A DNA stretch of 64,000 nt from Kribbella italica (GCF_014205135.1 NZ_JACHMY010000001.1:558001-622000), one strand, 5' to 3'; shown: positions 36,426 to 44,669, numbered from the stretch's first letter. The notes: generated from the sequence alone by a model not told the origin. Numbers and translations are program-made.

Positions 36426-37469
36426 ATGAGCCGGATCGCCGCGGTGCAGGCCGCGTTGCCGCCGTACCGGTATCAGCAGGCCGAGCTCACCGAGGCGTTC
36501 GCGGACCTGTGCCTGCCCGACGGCAAGGGGCTCGCGCTGCTGCGCCGGCTGCACGCGAACGCGGGCGTGTCGTCGCGGCACCTCGCGATTCCGCTGGAGC
36601 AGTACGGCGAGTTGAAGGACTTCGGCGCGGCCAACGACGCGTGGATCGCGGCCGCGGTCGATCTCGGGGCCGAGGCGGTGAGCGGCGCGCTCGCGGCGGC
36701 GGGGCTGACGGTCGACGACGTGGATCTGCTGATGTTCACGACCGTGACCGGCGTCGCGGCGCCGTCGATCGACGCGCGGGTGGCGATGCGGCTCGGGCTG
36801 CGCGAGGACGTGAAGCGGCTGCCGCTGTTCGGGCTCGGGTGCGTCGGGGGAGCGGCGGGGATCGCTCGCCTGCACGACTACCTGACGGCGTACCCGTCGC
36901 ACGTCGCGGTACTGCTGTCGGTGGAGTTGTGCTCGCTCACGCTGCAGCGGGATGATTCGTCGTTGCCCAATCTGGTGGGTGGGGCATTGTTCGGCGATGG
37001 TGCTGCGGCTGTGGTGATGACTGGTGCCGATCGGTCGGCTGCTGGGCCTTCGGTGGTCGCGACGCGGAGCCGGCTGTACCCGGACTCCGAGCGGGTGATG
37101 GGGTGGGACGTCGGGTCGGGCGGGTTCCGGATCGTGCTCGGGGCCGACGTACCGGAGGTGGTGCGGAAGTACCTCGGCGGCGACGTCCGGGAGTTCCTCG
37201 ATGGTTGGGGCCTGACCGTGCCCGAGATCGGGACGTGGGTGAGCCATCCGGGCGGGCCGAAGGTGCTGGAGGCGGTCGCCGGGACGCTCTCTTTGCGGCC
37301 GGGGGCGCTCGACCTGACCTGGAAGTCGCTCGATGCGGTCGGCAACCTGTCGTCGTCCTCGGTGCTGCACGTGCTCGGTGACACCATGACCCTGGATCCT
37401 GCAGGTCCGGGCGTGCTGCTGGCGATGGGCCCGGGTTTCTGTTCCGAGCTCGTGCTGATGGAGTGGTGA
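36426..37469 (+). CDS. Type III polyketide synthase (alkylresorcinol/alkylpyrone type)
   Basis: 347 residues of the chalcone-synthase fold. The catalytic triad is complete: Cys139 in [12 protein letters not shown], His274 in VSHPGGPKV and Asn307 in AVGNLSSSS. Bacterial enzymes of this type extend fatty acyl-CoA with malonyl-CoA to resorcinols or pyrones. Neighbours match the srsABC and agq phenolic-lipid clusters: the stop overlaps the methyltransferase start (TGATG), and a FAD enzyme follows. Start ATG 36426 begins [20 protein letters not shown], the usual N-terminus, without an obvious ribosome site. Confidence 0.9.
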   Translation: MSRIAAVQAALPPYRYQQAELTEAFADLCLPDGKGLALLRRLHANAGVSSRHLAIPLEQYGELKDFGAANDAWIAAAVDLGAEAVSGALAAAGLTVDDVDLLMFTTVTGVAAPSIDARVAMRLGLREDVKRLPLFGLGCVGGAAGIARLHDYLTAYPSHVAVLLSVELCSLTLQRDDSSLPNLVGGALFGDGAAAVVMTGADRSAAGPSVVATRSRLYPDSERVMGWDVGSGGFRIVLGADVPEVVRKYLGGDVREFLDGWGLTVPEIGTWVSHPGGPKVLEAVAGTLSLRPGALDLTWKSLDAVGNLSSSSVLHVLGDTMTLDPAGPGVLLAMGPGFCSELVLMEW

Positions 37470-38032
37470 TGGACCCGTCGTTGTGGTGGTACGTCGTACT
37501 GGTGCTCCTGGTCGGCCTGGAACGGGTCGCGGAGCTGGTCGTCTCGCTGCGCAACGCGGCGTGGAGTTTCGGGCAGGGCGGGGTGGAGTCCGGGAAGGGG
37601 CACTACCCGTTCATGGTGGTGCTGCACACCGGGCTGCTGGCCGGGTGCCTGGTCGAGGCGATCGTTGCCGACCGCCCGTTCGTACCGGCGCTGGGGTGGA
37701 CGATGCTGGCCGTCGTACTGCTGGCGCAGGGATTGCGGTGGTGGTGCATCGGCACGCTCGGGAAGCAGTGGAACACGCGGGTGATCGTCGTACCGGGGTT
37801 GTCATTGGTTGCTCGCGGCCCCTATCGGTTGCTCCGGCACCCGAACTACGTGGCGGTGGTGCTGGAGGGGATCGCGCTGCCACTGGTGCACACGGCGTGG
37901 GTGACCGCGGTGGTGTTCACGGTGCTGAACCTGCCGCTGCTCGCGGTCCGCATTCGCGCCGAGGAGACGGCACTGGACACCGCGCTGACCGGCGGCGGCT
38001 CAGCACCGCCCGCGCACCCGCCGGCCCCGTGA
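37469..38032 (+). CDS. Isoprenylcysteine carboxyl methyltransferase (ICMT)-like membrane methyltransferase
   Basis: 187 residues with about four to five membrane helices and the ICMT/PEMT signature GPYRLLRHPNYVAVVLEG, which binds SAM. In srs-type clusters the homologous enzyme (SrsB) O-methylates the alkylresorcinol ring. It overlaps the PKS stop by one base and the FAD gene by four (GTGA), so it is translated as the middle of a coupled three-gene operon. The last 15 residues are a Pro/Ala tail. Confidence 0.87.
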   Translation: MDPSLWWYVVLVLLVGLERVAELVVSLRNAAWSFGQGGVESGKGHYPFMVVLHTGLLAGCLVEAIVADRPFVPALGWTMLAVVLLAQGLRWWCIGTLGKQWNTRVIVVPGLSLVARGPYRLLRHPNYVAVVLEGIALPLVHTAWVTAVVFTVLNLPLLAVRIRAEETALDTALTGGGSAPPAHPPAP

Positions 38033-39114
38033 TCGACCTCCTCGTCGCCGGTTCGGGGCCTGCGGGAGCCGCGACGGCGATCCGGGCGGCGCTCGCCGGG
38101 CTCGAGGTGGTCGTGATCGAGCCTCGTGAAGGACCTATCGACAAGGCCTGCGGGGAGGGGATCGCTCACAGCGCCGCCGCTTACTTGTCGCGCCTGGGGG
38201 TGCAGTTCGAGGGTCGGCCGTTCCACGGCATCCGGTACCTCGACGCTTCGCACTCCGTCGACGCCCGCTTCAGCGCCGGCCCTGGGCTCGGGGTCCGCCG
38301 TACCGAACTCCAGCGCGGTCTACGGCAGCGCCTGGACGCTCTTGGTGTACCTGTCGTCCGCGCTCGGGTGGGCGAGATCTCGCAAACCTCTTCCTCGGTC
38401 ACCGCCGCCGGCCACACCGCCCGCTACCTGGCCGCCGCCGACGGTCTCCATTCACCGATCCGCCGCCAGCTGGGCCTGGCCGCCGCCCCCGCCCGCTCCT
38501 CCCGCGCTGCCCTCAGCTTCGGCGGCTCCCGCTCCTCTTCCCGCCCCGCGGGGGCGGGCGCGAGTTCGGCGCGGCGGGGCTTACGGCAGCACTTCTTCGT
38601 CCGTCCCTGGTCCGACCTGGTCGAGGTCTACTGGTCGACCCTCGGTGAGGCCTACGTGACACCCGTCGCCGACGACCTCGTCGGCGTCGCCGTCCTCACC
38701 TCGGCGCGTGGTTCCTTCGACGACCACCTCCGCGCCTTCCCCCGCCTGCGCGCCCGCCTCGGCGACGCGCCGCCGGCATCCGGCGTACTGGGTGCTGGGC
38801 CACTGCGTCAGCGAGTCCGACGCCGCGTCGCGGGACGTGTCCTGCTGGTCGGCGACGCCGCCGGTTACGTCGACGCGCTCACCGGCGAGGGGATCGCGGT
38901 GGCGTTGAGGACCTCCGCCGAACTCGTCGACTGCATTCGTGACGACCGCCCCGAGGACTACGAGGCCGCCTGGCGCCGTGTTTCCTGGGAGTGCCGCGCG
39001 CTCACCGCATCGTTGCTCTGGGCCCGCAACAGATCGTTGCTCGCTCCCCGCATCGTCCCTGCCGCGGCCGCGCTACCAGGTGTCTACGGCGCAATCGTCA
39101 ACCGCCTGACATGA
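38029..39114 (+). CDS. FAD-dependent oxidoreductase (geranylgeranyl reductase/aromatic hydroxylase type)
   Basis: 361 residues. The FAD-binding GSGPAG is at 8-13, CGEGIA at ~43, and GRVLLVGDAAGYVDALTGEGIAVA is the second FAD motif. Homologues in phenolic-lipid operons (SrsC, AgqC) hydroxylate the resorcinol ring to a quinol; the same fold also reduces prenyl chains, relevant because a UbiA gene is adjacent. Residues ~155-185 hold a low-complexity Ser/Arg/Ala insert (SFGGSRSSSRPAGAGASSAR) absent from typical members. Start GTG 38029 overlaps the previous gene. A terminator follows. Confidence 0.82.
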   Translation: MIDLLVAGSGPAGAATAIRAALAGLEVVVIEPREGPIDKACGEGIAHSAAAYLSRLGVQFEGRPFHGIRYLDASHSVDARFSAGPGLGVRRTELQRGLRQRLDALGVPVVRARVGEISQTSSSVTAAGHTARYLAAADGLHSPIRRQLGLAAAPARSSRAALSFGGSRSSSRPAGAGASSARRGLRQHFFVRPWSDLVEVYWSTLGEAYVTPVADDLVGVAVLTSARGSFDDHLRAFPRLRARLGDAPPASGVLGAGPLRQRVRRRVAGRVLLVGDAAGYVDALTGEGIAVALRTSAELVDCIRDDRPEDYEAAWRRVSWECRALTASLLWARNRSLLAPRIVPAAAALPGVYGAIVNRLT

Positions 39115-39116
39115 AG

Positions 39117-39150
39117 GGGCCCGGCGATCGCTCAGACAATCGCCGGGCCC
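39117..39150 (+). terminator. Terminator of the type III PKS operon
   Basis: GGGCCCGGCGAT and ATCGCCGGGCCC form a 12-bp perfect stem with a 10-nt loop, 3 nt after the FAD gene stop. The rest of the gap to 39320 holds an 11-nt direct repeat (AGCTCCCTGGT at 39161 and 39195) and no gene. Confidence 0.7.
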
Positions 39151-39320
39151 AAATGGTTCGAGCTCCCTGGTGAAGAGTTCGACCCACTCGGCTCAGCTCC
39201 CTGGTACGGCATTTCCTGAAGGGGGCTGAGACGTCTTCGTGATCAGTACTTTTCCACCCGGATGTTGCCCATCGATTGCCGGAATGTGAAGCCTTGTTAC
39301 GTCGGGCTGTGGCGAACGTC

Positions 39321-40877
39321 TCAGTGCTCGGTGCGGACCGACGCGATCTGCAGCTGCAGCGCGAGCCGTTCCCGCGGGTCCGCCAGGTCGAGCCGCGCGA
39401 TCTCGCCGATCCGCTTCATCCGGTGCCGCAGCGTGTTGGTGTGCAGGTGCAGGTCCTTCGCGGCCTGCTGTGGCTGGCCCGGATGGTTCAGCCACGCCTC
39501 CAGCGTGTCGACGAACGCGGTGTCGTTCTCGATGTCGTGCCGCAGCAGCGTGGCCAGCGGCCCGTCCATCTTGGTGGTGTCGAGCGAGGTGACCGCCCGG
39601 TGAACAGTCAGTACGTGCCAGGCCTGCTCGACCCGCAGCGCCGGTCCGCGCGCAACACCACGCCGTACGAGGTTCAGCAGCTCCACCGCCTCGGCACGGG
39701 AGCTGGGGAGGTCAGCGGGGTAGCGGGCGCGCCCACCGGCGGCGGCCGCCGTACCGGGGTTGTCCTTGGCCTGGTCGCCCACCAGCTTGCGCAGCCAGCG
39801 CCAGGAGCCGGGCACAGCCTCACCGTCGGACACCACAGCGAACACAGTGCCGTCCAGGTCGGCCAGCAGCGGCTCACTCCAGCCTTGGCGGCGACCTAGC
39901 GACTCCCACAGGTCCAGCTGCTGCGGTACGTCGTACCCGTCGGGTGAGTTCAGTGCGACCACCCGCCAGGGCGGTGAGGGGAGTCTGACCTCTACCGGCG
40001 CCTCAGGAGAGAACTGCCTGAGCACAGTGCGCAGGCGGTCGATCGCCGAGCGCCTGGCAACGTCCGCCTGCGCCCGGAGTCGCAGCAGGTGCAGTGCCAG
40101 CACCGAGGCCGCGTTGCTGAGCTCTTCGGTGACCTCTTGACTCACCGGGCCGTCCACTACCGCCCAGATCGAGCCCAGCCACTCACCACCAGCCCGGACC
40201 GGTACGACGAGCCGCGGGCGGATGCCGTTCGGCCCGTCGGGCACCAGGAACGGCTCGCTCGACCGGGCCAGCCGCCGGAAGATGCCCCGGGCGCGGAAGT
40301 GGGCGATCACCTCAGCGGGCACGCGGCGGCCGACGATGGTCGACACCCGGGTCGGGTCGGTGTCGGACAGGTCCTGCTGGGAGGAGTAGGCCAGCACCCG
40401 CGACTGGTTGTCCTCGATGGTTACCGGCGCGTCCACGATCGCCGCGGCCGCGTCAGCCAGGGCGAACAGCTCCTGGTGGACCCCAGCGTCACCAGCGGCG
40501 GGGGAGTCAGGTGCGGCCGCCCGGTCGATGACGCCGCGGAGCAGCCAGACCACGTGCGCCCAGGTCACGGTCGGCTGGAGCGCGATGAGTGTGAGCAGCC
40601 AGCGCTCCGCCGTAGCGACTACAGCCGGCTCCTGCGCCAGACCGGTCCGCAGTACGACGCCTGACGCGTTGCCGGCGGCACAGCGCTCCAGGAGCTCGAC
40701 CGCCTCCTCGGCGTTGCGCAGGCCGAGCCCGAGGACCAGATCGCCGGGCCCACCGGTCGCCGGTTCCTGCGGATCGGCGAGGAAGACGTCCCGCACTTCG
40801 GTGTCTCCCTGACCCGCGACGACGGTCTCGAACAGGGCTGGGCCGACGGCAACGACCAGGTCAGGCGCGGTGATCAT
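39321..40877 (-). CDS. PucR/CdaR-family transcriptional regulator
   Basis: 518 residues. The N-terminal half carries a purine-catabolism-regulator-like and GAF-like sensor (VDAPVTIEDNQSRVLAYSSQ, RPRLVVPVRAGGEWLGSIWAV). The C-terminal PucR HTH reads LEAWLNHPGQPQQAAKDLHLHTNTLRHRMKRIGEI. Such regulators govern use of nitrogen compounds and amino acids. It is divergent from a D-amino-acid dehydrogenase gene with palindromes between them, so it probably activates that gene. Start ATG 40877 has no clear Shine-Dalgarno. Confidence 0.88.
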   Translation of the reverse strand: MITAPDLVVAVGPALFETVVAGQGDTEVRDVFLADPQEPATGGPGDLVLGLGLRNAEEAVELLERCAAGNASGVVLRTGLAQEPAVVATAERWLLTLIALQPTVTWAHVVWLLRGVIDRAAAPDSPAAGDAGVHQELFALADAAAAIVDAPVTIEDNQSRVLAYSSQQDLSDTDPTRVSTIVGRRVPAEVIAHFRARGIFRRLARSSEPFLVPDGPNGIRPRLVVPVRAGGEWLGSIWAVVDGPVSQEVTEELSNAASVLALHLLRLRAQADVARRSAIDRLRTVLRQFSPEAPVEVRLPSPPWRVVALNSPDGYDVPQQLDLWESLGRRQGWSEPLLADLDGTVFAVVSDGEAVPGSWRWLRKLVGDQAKDNPGTAAAAGGRARYPADLPSSRAEAVELLNLVRRGVARGPALRVEQAWHVLTVHRAVTSLDTTKMDGPLATLLRHDIENDTAFVDTLEAWLNHPGQPQQAAKDLHLHTNTLRHRMKRIGEIARLDLADPRERLALQLQIASVRTEH

Positions 40878-40898
40878 AAGGTTATTGTGCTCTGCGCA

Positions 40899-40939
40899 CT
40901 GTCATTTGCTCCAGCAGTGGTGCGATCGCACCATGACAG
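40899..40939. promoter_or_regulatory. Nested palindromes between PucR-type regulator and dehydrogenase
   Basis: CTGTCAT (40899-40905) and ATGACAG (40933-40939) form an interrupted inverted repeat. Inside it lies GGTGCGATCGCACC (40919-40932), a perfect 14-bp palindrome. The group sits 28 bp before the dehydrogenase start and 22 bp from the regulator start, a good candidate operator. Confidence 0.5.
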
Positions 40940-40967
40940 CGCTCCGGGACCGGCGCACCATCGAAAC

Positions 40968-42236
40968 ATGGTCGCTGCTGGTTCAACCACACACATCGTC
41001 CCCGACCGGGTCGCCATCGTCGGCGCCGGCATGGTCGGCCTCGCCACTGCCTGGTTCCTCCAGGAGCGCGACATCGAGGTCACCGTGTACGACCGTGAGG
41101 GTGTCGCCGCGGGAGCGTCCTGGGGCAACGCGGGCTGGCTCACGCCGGGCCTCGCGACCCCGCTTCCGGAGCCCGCGGTGCTCAAGTACGGCGTACGCGC
41201 TGTCCTGAGCCCGTCCTCGCCGGTCTACGTACCGCCGACCGCGAGCCCGCGGCTGCTGTCCTTCCTGACCCGGTTCGCTCGCAACAGCACCGCCGGGCGC
41301 TGGAAGACGGCGATGGAGTCGCTGGTCCCGATCAACCGGCAGGCCCTGAGCGCCTTCGACCTGCTGGCCAAGGCCGGGGTCGAGGCCGAGACGTACGAGG
41401 CCAAGTCGTTCCTCGCGGCGTACCGGACCACTGAGGAGCGCGCGGTGCTGCTCGACGAGATCGAGCACATCCACGCCGCCGGCCAGGGCATCGAGTTCGA
41501 GGCCATCACCGGCGACGACGCCCGGGAGATCGAGCCGTCTCTGTCGGACGAGATCGGCGCGGCGATCCGGTTGCACGGCCAGCGCTTCATCAACCCCGGC
41601 GACTACGTCCAGCTGCTCGCCGACTCGGTCGTCGCCCGCGGCGGCCGGATCCTCAGCGGCGAGAACGTGGCCGACATCGTCGACGGGATCCGCGACACCC
41701 GCGTGGTCACCGCCGACGGCGCGAGCGAGCAGTACGACGCGGTCGTGATGGCGACGGGTGCGTGGCTCGGCGACCTGGCGCGGCGGTTCGGCGTCCGGAC
41801 CGTCGTACAGGCTGGTCGTGGGTACTCGTTCAGTGTCCCGATGGCGCACGTACCGGCCGGACCGGTGTACTTCCCGGCGCAGCGGATCGCCTGCACGCCG
41901 CTGGGCGACCGCCTCCGGGTGGCCGGGATGATGGAGTTCCGCAAGCCCGACGCGAAGCTCGACCCGCGCCGGATCGACGCGATCGTCGAGGCCGCCCGTC
42001 CGCTGCTGCGCGACGCCGACCTGGACGCCCGCACCTTCGAGTGGGTCGGACCGCGCCCCTGTACGCCGGACGGCCTCCCGCTGATCGGTGCCACGTCGTC
42101 CCCGCGGGTCTTTGCCGCCGGCGGGCACGGCATGTGGGGCATCACGCTCGGCCCGATCACCGGCCAGCTCCTGGCCGAGACCATCACCACCGGCCGCCGT
42201 CCCGCCGAGCTGGCGCCGTTCGACCCACTCCGCTGA
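40968..42236 (+). CDS. D-amino-acid dehydrogenase / FAD-dependent amine oxidoreductase
   Basis: 422 residues of the DAO fold. FAD-binding GAGMVG is at 19-24 (VAIVGAGMVGLATAWFLQERDIEVTVYDR), and WGNAGWLTPGLATPLPEPAVLKYG is a DadA signature. The C-terminal FEWVGPRPCTPDGLPLIGAT and GHGMWGITLGPITGQLLAE complete the FAD site. DadA-type enzymes oxidise D-amino acids to 2-oxo acids with electrons passed to the chain. ATG 40968 starts 10 residues before the FAD strand; no ribosome site is visible and the frame is open further upstream. The PucR regulator is divergent. Confidence 0.85.
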   Translation: MVAAGSTTHIVPDRVAIVGAGMVGLATAWFLQERDIEVTVYDREGVAAGASWGNAGWLTPGLATPLPEPAVLKYGVRAVLSPSSPVYVPPTASPRLLSFLTRFARNSTAGRWKTAMESLVPINRQALSAFDLLAKAGVEAETYEAKSFLAAYRTTEERAVLLDEIEHIHAAGQGIEFEAITGDDAREIEPSLSDEIGAAIRLHGQRFINPGDYVQLLADSVVARGGRILSGENVADIVDGIRDTRVVTADGASEQYDAVVMATGAWLGDLARRFGVRTVVQAGRGYSFSVPMAHVPAGPVYFPAQRIACTPLGDRLRVAGMMEFRKPDAKLDPRRIDAIVEAARPLLRDADLDARTFEWVGPRPCTPDGLPLIGATSSPRVFAAGGHGMWGITLGPITGQLLAETITTGRRPAELAPFDPLR

Positions 42237-42241
42237 CCTTT

Positions 42242-42895
42242 GTGGCGGATCGCATCCAGCGACCCGCCACCGACCCGGGCCGTGGCGACACCTCACCGCC
42301 ACGACCCACCCGGCCGGCCAGAGATCTCTGCCCCGGCCCCACCCGCCTCCAGCGCGGGCGCCCCACCCGCTCGCTCCTCGAGCGGCGCACGACCCCCGTT
42401 CCACCTCAACAACGGGGCGCACGATCCCCGCTCCACCTCAGAACGGGGCGCACGACTCCCGGCACCTCAACGGGACGCAAGCCCCCGCCGGACCCTCGGC
42501 GGGACGCACCACCCCCGCTGGACCCTCGGCGGGACGCACCACCCCCCGCTGGACCCTCAGCGGGCGCACCACTCCCGCCGGACCCTCGGCGGGGCGCACC
42601 ACTCCCCGTCCCTGCGCGGGAGGCACGACCCGTTCAGCAGCGAGCGGGCAGCACCACCCCACTCGCGCCTGGAGTGGGCAGCACCAAGTCCGCCATGCGG
42701 GGCGGACCAGAACAACGGGCCCCGGCTGCGCCTGAGCCGACCCGGCACCACCCGCTCGACCCTGAGCGGCAACCCGTCCCTTCCGGGACGGAGCGCACCA
42801 CCCGCCTCCCCTGAGGCGGCAGCACCACCGACCGGCAACCCCGAGACCGGTCCCGAGAGCGTGGTTCCCACCAGCACCTGGGAACCACGCTCTCG
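42242..42895. repeat. Tandem array of ~20 small hairpins with covarying stems and conserved linker
   Basis: From 6 bp after the dehydrogenase stop to 42895 the DNA is a near-continuous row of inverted repeats. Stems (5-7 bp, mostly perfect) differ from unit to unit but pair: CCGCTC/GAGCGG (42367), CCCCGTT/AACGGGG (42394), CCCGCC/GGCGGG (42484, 42574), CCCGCTG/CAGCGGG (42545), CCCACTC/GAGTGGG (42658), GTCCGCC/GGCGGAC (42688), CCGCCTC/GAGGCGG (42802). Loops are similar (CCACCTCA, GACCCTC, GACCCT) and most units end in CGCACCAC, CGCACGAC or CAGCACCAC. Period is 26-32 nt, not a multiple of three, so it is not a coding repeat. The last unit is a 17-bp perfect stem (42854-42895). No gene is supported here on either strand. 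42896-43038 shows nothing I can name. Confidence 0.8.
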
Positions 42896-43038
42896 TCGTG
42901 CTGCCACCAGCCCGTACGCCGCCCACCCCGGCAACTGCGCCCCCGACCTCCAAGTCGGAACCCCTCACCCCAGCACGAACCCGACCACCCGCCCCACCCC
43001 AAACCTTCCAGGTCGTAACCCCACACCACCAACGACAA

Positions 43039-43077
43039 AGGCCCCGGTCCCGTCCAACTCAGACGGAACCAGGGCCT
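43039..43077 (-). terminator. Terminator of thioredoxin gene
   Basis: AGGCCC, GGT and CCGTC pair with GACGG, ACC and GGGCCT, giving 14 bp broken by two single mismatches around a 7-nt loop. It lies 16 nt after the thioredoxin stop on the minus strand. Confidence 0.65.
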
Positions 43078-43092
43078 GTTGTCCTGAAAACC

Positions 43093-43482
43093 TCAGTGCG
43101 TGTGCGGCTCACTCCCGTGCTCGGCCTCGTGCGCCGCGATCTGCGCCCGGACCTCTTCCATGTCCACCGCACGCAGTTGGCTGATCAGATCCTCCAGCGC
43201 CGGCGCCGGAAGCGCCCCCGGCTGCGAGTACAGGACGACACCGTCCCGGACCGCCATCAGCGTCGGGATCGACCGGATCTCGAACGCCTGCGCGAGCTCG
43301 ACCTGCGCCTCGGTGTCCACCTTGCCGAAGGTGATGTCCGAGTGCTCCTCCGAGGACTTCTCGAACACCGGCCCGAACATCTTGCACGGACCGCACCACT
43401 CAGCCCAGAAGTCCACCAGGACGAGCCCGTCGGAACCGACGACCTCGTCGAAGTTCTGCTGGGACAGCTCGACCGTTGCCAC
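43093..43482 (-). CDS. trxA: Thioredoxin
   Basis: 129 residues. The redox motif WCGPCK has Cys30 and Cys33 in VLVDFWAEWCGPCKM, and the cis-Pro is in IRSIPTLM. It reduces protein disulfides in the cytosol with electrons from thioredoxin reductase. The C-terminus is extended by ~20 residues rich in Glu and His (EAEHGSEPHTH), beyond a standard ~107-aa thioredoxin. Start GTG 43482 follows GGAGG. No trxB is adjacent. An SigR-like promoter precedes it, which fits induction by thiol stress. Confidence 0.93.
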   Translation of the reverse strand: MATVELSQQNFDEVVGSDGLVLVDFWAEWCGPCKMFGPVFEKSSEEHSDITFGKVDTEAQVELAQAFEIRSIPTLMAVRDGVVLYSQPGALPAPALEDLISQLRAVDMEEVRAQIAAHEAEHGSEPHTH

Positions 43483-43518
43483 TACGACCTCCGAAAGAAT
43501 AGGGAATACGCGCTGTTC

Positions 43519-43545
43519 AACACCGGCGGCCCCGCCAGTGTTCCC
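43519..43545 (-). promoter_or_regulatory. SigR-type promoter of thioredoxin gene
   Basis: On the minus strand GGGAAC (43545-43540) is followed after 18 nt by GTT (43521-43519), close to the SigR pattern GGGAAT-N18/19-GTT known for trx genes in Streptomyces. It would give a leader of roughly 30 nt. The rest of the 311-bp gap (43546-43793) shows no gene or structure I can name. Confidence 0.55.
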
Positions 43546-43793
43546 ACGGCCCGCCCGACCGGCACCGGTACCCCGGTGAGCGCGCTCCCACCCTCACACA
43601 TCGCACCGTGCCGGCCACACTCCGCACCGGCCGCCGGGTACGACGACTCGGCCCATCCGATCGGTTGCCTCAACCGAACAACTGATTCACGTCCCGCGAG
43701 ACACCGGACTGGAAAGCACTCTCCCGGGGCAGACTGCCCCACCGAAGGGATCTGCCCTTCCCAGCCCGGCCCGCGCCGTGTTCGGTGGAGCGG

Positions 43794-44669
43794 TCAGATC
43801 GGAATGTCGACGAACGGAGACGCGTAGTCGTGGACCTCGTCCAGGATCGCCGCCGCGGCCTCCGGCGTCAGTTCGGACCGCTCCTGCTCGGCGACCACCA
43901 TCTGCCGCAGCAACCGGGTCTCGCCGGCCGTCGCCAGCCCGGTGATCTCCGGGTGCCCGTTGAGCAGCCAGGCCGTCGCGGCCGTGATGTAGCGCTGCTC
44001 GTCGAACGGCCGGTACCAGGTGTCGTACGTCTTCTCCTCGCCGTCGGCCCAGTTCCGCCGGGCGATCATCTTGATCGTCATCAGGCCTGCGTCGGAGGCC
44101 TGTACGGCCTCGACCAGCGCCGCGTAGTCGTCGGCGTACTGCGGGTCGGTCGAGAGCCGGTAGTTCAGCGGCGTCAGCACCGAGTCGAAGTCGAACCGCC
44201 GCAGCCCCTCCCGGTGCACCGCCGGCGCCTGGGCGGTGTGCCCGGTGATGCCGATCGCGCCGACCATGCCCTCTTCCTTGGCCCGTACGGCGGCCTCGAG
44301 CGACCCACCCTTCCCGGTCACCAGGTCGAGGTTCTCCAGGTCGCAGACGGCGTGCATCTGGATCAGGTCGATCCGATCGGTTTGGAGCCGTTCGAGCGAA
44401 CGATTGATCTCCGACCACGCTTCGTCATAGGTCCGCCGGCCGGTCTTGGTCGCGAGAAAGATCCGGTCCCGGATCTCACCCATCCGCGGCCCCAGCCGCA
44501 GCTCCGCGTCGCCGTAGTCGGCGGCCACGTCGAAGTGGTTGACACCGGCCTCGAGCGCCTCCTGGATCGACGCGTCGGCGGTGTCCTGATCGACCCCACC
44601 GAGCGCCGCGGCGCCGTAGATCAGGACCGAACTGTGGTGCTCCAGCCTGCCCAGCCGTCGAGTCTCCAT
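43794..44669 (-). CDS. Aldo/keto reductase
   Basis: 291 residues. The catalytic set is present: Asp47 and Tyr52 (FDVAADYGDAE), Lys75 (LATKTG) and His106 (IQMHAVCD). It resembles the YdhF/oxidoreductase-type AKRs found in actinobacteria, with an extra C-terminal helical part (TAWLLNGHPEITGLATAGETRLLRQ). ATG 44669 follows GGAAGGA by 6 nt; the frame is open upstream but without family sequence. It stands alone, transcribed away from the secretion operon. Confidence 0.88.
   Translation of the reverse strand: METRRLGRLEHHSSVLIYGAAALGGVDQDTADASIQEALEAGVNHFDVAADYGDAELRLGPRMGEIRDRIFLATKTGRRTYDEAWSEINRSLERLQTDRIDLIQMHAVCDLENLDLVTGKGGSLEAAVRAKEEGMVGAIGITGHTAQAPAVHREGLRRFDFDSVLTPLNYRLSTDPQYADDYAALVEAVQASDAGLMTIKMIARRNWADGEEKTYDTWYRPFDEQRYITAATAWLLNGHPEITGLATAGETRLLRQMVVAEQERSELTPEAAAAILDEVHDYASPFVDIPI

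Noticed and set aside
39161..39205. 11-nt direct repeat AGCTCCCTGGT, as possible att or insertion remnant
   Set aside because: Too short, no accompanying gene or inverted ends; chance repeat is likely.
42242..42895. CRISPR array in place of the hairpin row
   Set aside because: A CRISPR has a constant repeat and unrelated spacers of near-constant length. Here the paired stems vary while loop and linker are only similar, and no cas gene is present.
42240..43184. Long open frames on both strands across the hairpin array (up to about 315 codons)
   Set aside because: They arise from GC-rich repeats; predicted products are low-complexity Pro/Ser/His/Arg, repeat spacing is not a multiple of three, and the frames continue into the antisense of thioredoxin.
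43482..43742. 86-codon frame upstream of thioredoxin on the minus strand
   Set aside because: No ribosome site, no recognisable sequence, and it covers the SigR-type promoter region.
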